DNA from: Megamerina dolium
Taxonomy: Eukaryota > Arthropoda > Insecta > Diptera > Megamerinidae
DNA: 64,000 nucleotides
Assembly (NCBI GenBank): GCA_963854835.1
Contig: OY978528.1
Span: 39,489,460 to 39,553,459 of the forward strand
Direction of reading: 5' to 3'
The notes beneath the pieces are model-generated. The model worked only from the letters and a program-made list of their open reading frames with translations, searched no databases and was not told the DNA's origin. Within the stretch, counting starts at the first letter, position 1. Each line of letters begins with the position of its first letter. Of this stretch, positions 57,291 to 64,000 are shown piece by piece. The position numbers and the translations under genes were made by a program.

Positions 57291-58419
57291 GTGAGGAGAT
57301 ACTTCTTATTTGGCTCTAAATTGAATTATTTTTTACCAAATAGAGATTTTTTTTTTATATCTCATTCATTTGTGCTTCTATTTAATTCATTCAGCAACAT
57401 TCTCAAAATGAAATTTCCATTTATAACAATGATTTGTATGATCTTGAGCTTGAACTCTTATTTTGTAACATGTTTATGTTTCTGATGCTGTAGTAGATGG
57501 CGCTACGTGTTGGCATTTTTTGATATAAATTTGTTTTATTTAATTGTCAGAGGTGACTTTTGTTGTCCCTCATACTTTTTAATAAGCAACTATTTTCCCA
57601 AACACTATAAAACCTCCGGCATTCGTTCAACCAGTTGGTAATAATATTCAAATAAGGCTTCATTTGTGACATTTGTGATTGTGAAAATGTCTCAAATTGT
57701 GGTGTGTGGGATGTAGATTGAGAATTTTCATTTTCACAAAATGTGTCATTTTCTATATATTAAACAATTTCCACGTAGTTATCAAGAGTGATAAAATTAA
57801 TATTGTGTTAGTTCAGCTTTATTGACTTATTAAGGAGAGCAGACATTTTGGAACAAATGCGGTTTTGCATTTGGGCTTAGCGATCTTAAGCAAGTCTGTA
57901 AATTTTGTTTTATCATGAATACAATTATTTATTGATTAGTGCCTTGGTCTTCTGTATAAAGTTACCAATTCCATAGCAGTCTTTCTAAAAAAAACAAAGG
58001 GTGCACAAACAAATTACGAAGAATTTTTATCTGACCTTGACGATTTACTTCACAAAATTGATACAAATATTTTGTTGAAAATATTTTCCATAGAAAGCTA
58101 CAACAAGCACACAACTGCTCATCTTTTGAAGCCAAGAACGTATTAACACCATTTCACCTTTAACCTTCACCTTCATCTTCAAATGTATTCCGGACAGGGT
58201 ATTCTGCAGGGCTATACGCCAGTAGGGGTAATACCATCCGAAATTTCCAAGTAAGATTTAACATTTCAATTTGATGAGTTATTGTTGCTCATAATACATC
58301 AAAGCCGTCTGATACGATCAAATATACAGCATCATCTTCGAACTATGGATGTTCCATCGTTTCCTCTGGTTGGTCTCACATTTGACTTTTTGCTCTTCGG
58401 ATTGTCATAATAGATCCTT
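57291..58419. other. Unassigned spacer between two mariner fossils
   Basis: No confident feature. A plus-strand snatch at about 57990-58140 (TNYEEFLSDLDDLLHKIDTN) resembles a LINE endonuclease linker but is too short to call. Confidence 0.4.
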
Positions 58420-58870
58420 TTTTCGTCGCCATGAACGATGCGATGCACAAAAGAAATTCCCTTTGTATCGTTGAAGCTGCATTTAAGATATGCAAAATCG
58501 CCTCTCGATGTCCCTTGATTTCAATTCATATGGCACAAAATTTCACATTTTCGAGATCATACCATTGTACTCTAGACGCCATGAAATTGCTCATTTTGAG
58601 TTTGACACGGATCTTCGTCCAATAAAGGTTCCAATTCAGCGACTGTTGCCACCACCACTTTGAACCATCTAAACCACAATTCACAAGTTGAAAATGATGG
58701 AGCATATTTTCCATAAACCTCACACGGCATGCACTGACTTTCTGCTGCACTTTTCTTCAGATGAAAACAAAAAGCAAAGCCTCCCGCGAATGTTATTTTG
58801 TATTCATAAAAGTTGATATAGTCGGAGTTAATAAACAAGATGTTGCTTACAGTTCGAAAGAATGACATAT
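58420..58870 (-). pseudogene. Mariner transposase N-terminal and early catalytic fossil
   Basis: Minus strand from about 58800: FAFCFHLKKSAAESQCMPCE, VYGKYAPSFSTCELWFRWFK and LEPLLDEDPCQTQNEQ (DNA-binding half), then further down FVHRIVHGDEKRIYYDNPKS at about 58445, with the first catalytic Asp in GDEK. Stops and shifts separate the parts, and the rest of the catalytic domain is not recognisable. The family looks mariner-like (mauritiana or mellifera style), from memory of motifs. Confidence 0.75.
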
Positions 58871-59644
58871 ATTGATTTCAGTACTGTCATTTGTAATTGA
58901 TGACACTTCAACGTGAAGATAGTTGCCCCATTATCCGATTCAATTAAATACTACTAATGGCCTCTGTTGAAAATCCTTTAAAATATACTTGCGCACTCAA
59001 TACGAAAATTTAGTTATCATGCCTGTTGTTGACATTCGGTAAAATATAATGAATGTATTATTGTGTATGTCTAATTTATATAGTATTGGATTGAAGCTGC
59101 TTTTGTAGTTAAGTCGCTTCCGAATGGCAGCAACCGTTTACCAAATCTTTTTTAACTTAATGAAATAGCATTTTTAAAGGCCTTTTGAGTGAAGATGGAA
59201 TTCTTGAGTCATTCATTAAGCTTTACAATTAAGTGTTGTGTATTGTCTTGTCAAAAAAATCAGGACGCTTTTGAAGGTCAAGGCTCATTGATGGGCTGTA
59301 TAATTTCGAGCTTCTAGAATGACCAAAAAATAGGATGATATCTTGTTTTCTATAGTATTTGATCAATAACCAAAATTATATGAAATAGTGGTAAAATACA
59401 TATTACGCCTTCACGATTAATGAGTGATGATTGGAAATCTGGATGTTTTTCCACAACGGATGTATTCAAATCATCTACTGGACGACATGATCCAGCCGTT
59501 GTCATCCTACCATACAAAGACCATAATCCTAGTTTGGTAGATATCGGCTTGGGTTTCATTTTAATAGCATTTTTACCACTGCATTTACCATGATCGCTTA
59601 CGTTGAATGTTGTAAATAAATATAAATATAAATAAATATAAAAG
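58871..59644. other. Spacer, nothing recognised
   Basis: A minus-strand open frame at 59350-59670 has no nameable domain. AT-rich otherwise. Confidence 0.45.
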
Positions 59645-59765
59645 TAAGAAAAAAAGAAGAACAAGAACAAACGAACGACTGCTGACTGATCAAGTCAGAG
59701 TGGCATTCGCCTTCTATAAAGGTGGCACCAGACAATGCGCGTGACATAATTTTCTGGCGTAGACA
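59645..59765. repeat. Short dispersed repeat, partner of 21105-21225
   Basis: Inverted relative to the first copy: CTGACTGATCAAGTCAGAGT, GGCATTCGCCTTCTATAAAG, GTGGCACCAGACAATGCGCG and TCTGGCGTAGAC. Differences are few. No ends or coding content were identified. Confidence 0.85.
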
Positions 59766-60082
59766 TTCCGCCCTCCTTGCAGGATTACTGCAATGGAGAC
59801 GCAAAGCCTACACCAGAGACGGAGGGAGAGGTATAGAAATTATAAAATTTTCTAAATAAAATAAAATTAATATTAAATACAAAATTTAATTATAATTAAT
59901 ACTAAATCAATAGAGAAAAAAAAAGTTAATTTACAAAAGAAAAAATTTTAGATAAAAAAAAATTTAAGAATTTTATATTATATTTGGAAAAAAAAAATAA
60001 GAAGCAGTCGGTATGGCAAAGGCATCGGCTATGTTCATCAAAAATGAGGAAAGAAAAAAGACGTTTTGGGGAAATGATCCAC

Positions 60083-60133
60083 CTGGTGGATATTTGGGAG
60101 TCCGGTGGACGGCCATTTGGATGCCTGGGAGCA
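60083..60133 (-). CDS. Possible next exon of the CUB-like host gene
   Basis: On the minus strand AATTTCAG ends at 60134 and the frame left open by the previous exon continues VLPGIQMAVHRTPKYPP. The TPKYPP block resembles the early SP-x-YP motif of CUB domains. A GT at 60082-60081 (CCACCAG|GTGGAT) could be the donor, but reading on gives GGSFPQNV, which also looks CUB-like, so the end is uncertain. The candidate intron (60134-60202) is 69 bp, a normal fly size. Confidence 0.35.
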
Positions 60134-60202
60134 CTGAAATTTTCATGCCAAAACGAACGAACATACGAACGCAGGTGCTAACTATATATTAATAACACTT
60201 AC

Positions 60203-60381
60203 CAGGATTCGACGCGTTGATGTGAAATTCGCATAGATTTTTTGTGCCAGGTGCAAAATCATATGAATCCGAGTCTGTGAAAAGTATGTCAACATCAAGC
60301 TCAAAGCCACGATTTGGTATACCTTGCTGTAGAGGTGCAGAAAATGGGCTCGAATGGAATGCAACTAACATTTCCGGTCCA
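60203..60381 (-). CDS. Host coding exon, probable CUB-domain protein
   Basis: The exon is 179 bp on the minus strand, between a strong acceptor (TTTTCACTTCTAACCTCATTTCAG region, AG ending at 60382) and a consensus donor (CCTG|GTAAGTG, GT at 60202-60201). It enters in phase with one base to complete and reads GPEMLVAFHSSPFSAPLQQG, then GFELDVDILFTDSDSYDF, then LCEFHINASNP. GP-LVAF-SSPF followed by a GFE segment resembles the end of a CUB domain, and C-EF-I-A the start of another, as in SOL-1-like or neuropilin-tolloid-like extracellular proteins of insects. Name not certain. It is the only host-protein signal here with both splice sites, and implies the gene lies on the minus strand. Confidence 0.6.
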
Positions 60382-63300
60382 CTGAAATGAGGTTAGAAGT
60401 GAAAAGGAACTCATAAATCACTCAATCGCGTATATTTGATTATTTCATGTATGAATAAATATGAACAAGAATATCAGAAATAATAATAAATAAATATACT
60501 ATAGTATCAGTATAATTAAGAAACTGTTTCATAAGTACTGTAATTACATATTTTCAAAACTTTCAACATACGAGTATTCTCATAGTAAATACAATACTAG
60601 AACAATTTTTAATTTTTAATTTTGTCCCTTGTCTTTAGTGTAACTCTCATTTAGTTATTGTACCTAAAAAACAACAATATTCTTATATTGAGAAAGTTAA
60701 ACAATAGAAATTACTCGTCGGCAAAGTTAACTTAAATGAAAACTTTAATTATAATGGCAAACATGGCAAGTATGGACGCTCATAAGTACGCTGGAATATA
60801 CCATTATATTGTTTTTTACTCTCTCACTTTTTCTTTTTGCAAGTTCTTCTTACTTGAAATGTATATGTATGAAGTTGTTTATGAAACCAATCTCTCTCTT
60901 AAAGCATTCAGAAAACGGAAGTGTATATATTGAAGCGTCGAAAATTGTTTTCCATTTCAATTTTCGTATATATGCATATGTTTATGTATGTGTGTACCAA
61001 CCAACTCGTATAGAAACAATAAAATTTTCGTCCAACAGAACAATGGCAATGAACTGAAAACAACGAATAACGAACAAATTTACTGCAATCGAAAATTTGT
61101 ATTGATGCTTGCGTGTGTATGTGTGTGGTGAGAATGAAACAAGCAAAAAACCTGCCTACAGGGTAATTGTAGCTGTCATTATATTGGCAGCCAAGAAATG
61201 CCAAGGCGACATTATGGAATGTATGTAATGTCATGCATAAGAACAAGAATAAAATAAAAATGGCAAAGAAGAAACAATCTCAAAGGTATATGCGCCCATA
61301 TGCAAAAACAATGGGGAAGCAATACCGACCGACCGTTTGCATTTCGATGCCAATTCTTGTTTTTCACATTTTTATTTTTATTTGTTTGATTTTTGGTTTG
61401 GAGGCAATAACAACAAAAAATGAAATGTCCTCTTTGTCTTTTTCCAAGAAAATTTACGAACCGAAAACCAAAAATAAAAAAGACAAAAACATACACGCAT
61501 AGGCTATCCCACAATTCTGCATGAATAAACGAAGCAAAATCAGAAGAATAAGTTTTTCTCTTTGTTTGCCTTCGCCCTCCTCTTTGCGTTGTTCGAGATC
61601 GCATACATACTAGGAATGCCAAATTTTGAAGCCACTTGATGATCCCTTAATGGTTATTGCCGAACTTAAAGATTTTTAGAAACTGGTTGAGATGGAATTT
61701 TTTAAAAATTCAACACTAATATTATAAAGAAAAAACAAAATTATCAAACACAAAAGGGTTAAACAAAAGCTCGAAAGTTTAAACATTCGTTGAATTCCTT
61801 AGATAGGTAAGCTCCATACCAACCTACAATAATTTTTTTTTTCTCAACAATTTTGCTGAAAATATTTTACCCTGTCTCCACCTTTCAGAGGTATCTTCTA
61901 CAAAATTGACGTATTTATAAATTTCGCTACCGTAGCTCACATACCTCACTAACTTGTATTACTCAAAATTTTTTTTAATACTTTCCTTCAAAATTACCTT
62001 AAGAGAGAGGCTCTCTTACAAAATTGAAGTTCTAATAAAATTGAAAGAACATCACTTTTGTAGGGGAAATGATCGGAATCTTCAAATTCAAAGTACATTT
62101 GGGAAATGTATTTTTGGATGAATTTATCCAATGCCCGTAAATCTGTTTATGATCTTTTGAAAAAAATGTGTAACACCACTTTTGCTGCTGCCTATAATTG
62201 TCTTGCATTAACAAAATGAAATTGTATTCTCTAGGCTATATACACAAAAACTGTTGTTTGATTGCATCCATCATGCCATAACGGAATTGGCATCCCTATC
62301 ACATATATACCCATACAGACTGATATCATTGCGGGCAATGCAATTCAGTGTAATGTAAGTGAAACAATAAGACGAAAAGCAAATAGATGAATAATGGCAA
62401 GGAATAATAAAAGAAATAAGGTGAAGGCAAATAAGCATTCAAACATTGACACGTACGTACCTACTCACTGCCAATCATACGAATCTTACAAAATGATGTC
62501 ACAACGACTAATATTTACTGTTCATTCAACTAGGCGTATAAGTAAATGAGGGATTAGCGCTTGCTGTACACTTCGTAAGCAAATAAATTCAATATTCAAT
62601 ATTTGATATCTCTCGAAATGTACATCGGTAAGTGGGTCTTATATGACCTATTGAAAGAATTGATGTATAAACAGTTTGTGTTGTTCTTTGTATTGCTGGT
62701 GGCATATTGATTGTATGTAGATACTCATATGAATTTGTCTCTACGCTCTTTCTCTGCCTCTGCCTATTTGGCGTTATTTTCCTTTTTTTTGTGATGGCAA
62801 ATTAAAAATAATTAAGTAATTTATGTATTGGATAGTTTGTCCGTAAGAGTTTTTGGTGAAACTTACTTATAAGACTGGTGATCTAAATACGGTGTCAGAA
62901 TATTTTGATAGTCAAACATGGGACTGTGAATTAAATTCTGTGTACTGCTTGTACAAAACTTTAGTTAGAGCTTTTAGTTATACGTATTCGCAATGCAGTT
63001 AAACATACTTTTCAACGGTGTTACAATCTGGTGGACATTATTCGACACAACACTAACAAATGCCTTTTGAATAAAGTCCAACGGTTCCTATACATAATAG
63101 AAGCTATCCGTTCAACCCTTTGAGTGCATTCTGTAGCATATTATATACGAAATGTGTTCATTTTTATAGACTTCAACCGATAAGGAACACTTGAAAATCC
63201 TAAGGCAGTTCTTCATGATACTAAGTATTACCAACTATACCAACGATACTAAGTTCACGACACACATATCTTTTAAAAATGAGTGGAGCTGCATCGATGT

Positions 63301-63428
63301 TGCACGGATGGCTCTAACCTAGAGGAAATAAATATTTTCGGAGCCTGGTGCTCAATCATTAGCTCAAATCTTAATCTCCCCCTTTATAGCTATATTATTT
63401 AAGGCCGAAACAGAAATTTGGACTAAGT
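60382..63428. other. Probable intron or intergenic DNA, nothing recognised
   Basis: AT-rich, no transposon or exon named. If the CUB-like gene extends upstream, its earlier exons are beyond this stretch or not recognisable here. Confidence 0.5.
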
Positions 63429-63438
63429 ATTATATTAT

Positions 63439-63804
63439 GCCGGTGCCGTAGCTCAGTGGTTAGTGTGTTCGCCTTCTGATCTGTAGGTCGTGGTTCAATA
63501 CCCGGCTGATGCATAACAAATTTAATATCGAAAAGATTTTTCTTTCGACCGGTACCCACCTGTCGGCAAGCAATTGGCAATTCTTCCGACAGTAACAACT
63601 TGCCATGAAAAAGCTTCTAAAAAGAACTCTGTGACAATGCTCAGAAAAAGTGATGTCACAAGTGTTCTGCCGTTCGGAACCGGCTAAAATAAGTAGGTCC
63701 ATTCCAATACTGTCCAAAATTTAAGACGCACAACAGTAATGGAAGAGAAGCTCGGCCAATGAGCCCTTTGGGGCTTTAAGTGCCACATATTTATTTTTTT
63801 TTTT
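63439..63804 (+). mobile_element. tRNA-derived SINE, copy S6 (full length)
   Basis: GGTGCCGTAGCTCAGTGG head, B box GGTTCAATACCC (one change), full body, and the GTGCCACATATTTATTTTTT tail. ATTATATTAT stands on both sides (63429-63438 and 63805-63814), a 10-bp target duplication. The best reference copy for the family together with S2 and S5. Confidence 0.95.
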
Positions 63805-63814
63805 ATTATATTAT

Positions 63815-64000
63815 TCAATATTTCCCAAGAGTATTTATAATTTCACTGAGAGCCTAGTTACAACAAAATACTAAATAAAGGAATCAATAAATTTAAACGT
63901 AGTCTTTCAAATATGACTGTGTCATAGTGAGATAGCTTAACGATTATATACATAACTTGGATAGGTGGACACAGTGATATACCAGGGAAGGCTGATGAGC
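63815..64000. other. Window end, nothing recognised
   Basis: AT-rich sequence with no feature. Confidence 0.5.

Noticed and set aside
57990..58140. Plus-strand segment TNYEEFLSDLDDLLHKIDTN as LINE endonuclease
   Set aside because: Too short, no neighbouring endonuclease motif.
57060..58870. One mariner spanning both fossils
   Set aside because: The N-terminal and C-terminal pieces look like different mariner families and the distance is too long without a recognisable insertion.
59350..59670. 106-codon minus-strand frame
   Set aside because: Hydrophobic start is from a TA/AAAT-rich tract; no domain recognised.
61212..61622. 136-codon minus-strand frame
   Set aside because: Low-complexity A-rich DNA on the plus strand gives Phe-rich peptide; no splice or domain support.

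Overview
The window looks like repeat-rich, non-coding chromosomal DNA of a higher fly, most likely a tephritid fruit fly. This is inferred from strong AT bias, a 17.6/gypsy-like LTR element primed by the TGGCGCAGTCG-type site, two mariner-like elements with the DD41D spacing of the 'rosa' group (described from Ceratitis), Jockey-type LINEs and a brachyceran GTCCGTCCG dispersed repeat. No bacterial features are present. Only one stretch looks convincingly like a host gene: a minus-strand coding exon at 60203-60381 with consensus splice sites and CUB-like content, followed by a 69-bp intron and a possible next exon. Everything else that codes is transposon-derived and mostly broken.

Layout. 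1-2670: decayed BEL/Pao retrotransposon with a duplicated nucleocapsid module and a repeated protease region. 3339-3586: TA microsatellite. 3660-4895: head-to-head copies of a dispersed repeat (family A-C below). 5436-6697: mariner, DD41D. 6908-8320, 11651-14003 and 18556-20537: three deletion derivatives of one RTE-like LINE. 16462-17588: second DD41D mariner. 21311-29153: nearly intact gypsy-type element with LTRs differing at one of 377 positions, an intact pol, a frameshifted gag that also carries a SINE, and an internally deleted env. 31905-32290 and 34065-36775: LINE remnants. 36905-38234: DD34D mariner with precise ends. 42600-53935: an 11-kb nest (SINE, then repeat B, then a chimeric Jockey block, then repeat C). 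54709-55240: foldback MITE with 8-bp target duplication. 55340-56090: GC-richer stretch with promoter-like and small-ORF features. 57060-58870: mariner fossils. 60083-60381: host exons. 63439-63804: SINE.

Six copies of one tRNA-derived SINE (about 360 bp, tRNA-like head with A and B boxes, T-rich ATTT-type tail) run through the window. Their target duplications, and the gypsy and LINE copies they interrupt or are interrupted by, give a relative insertion order.

The observations most worth checking are the SINE family and its copy inside a very young gypsy gag, the apparently template-switched Jockey chimera inside a single target duplication, four repeats of a TATCG-containing motif in the gypsy leader, the full-length foldback MITE, the tandemly expanding dispersed repeat with terminal hairpins, and the hidden CUB-like exon.
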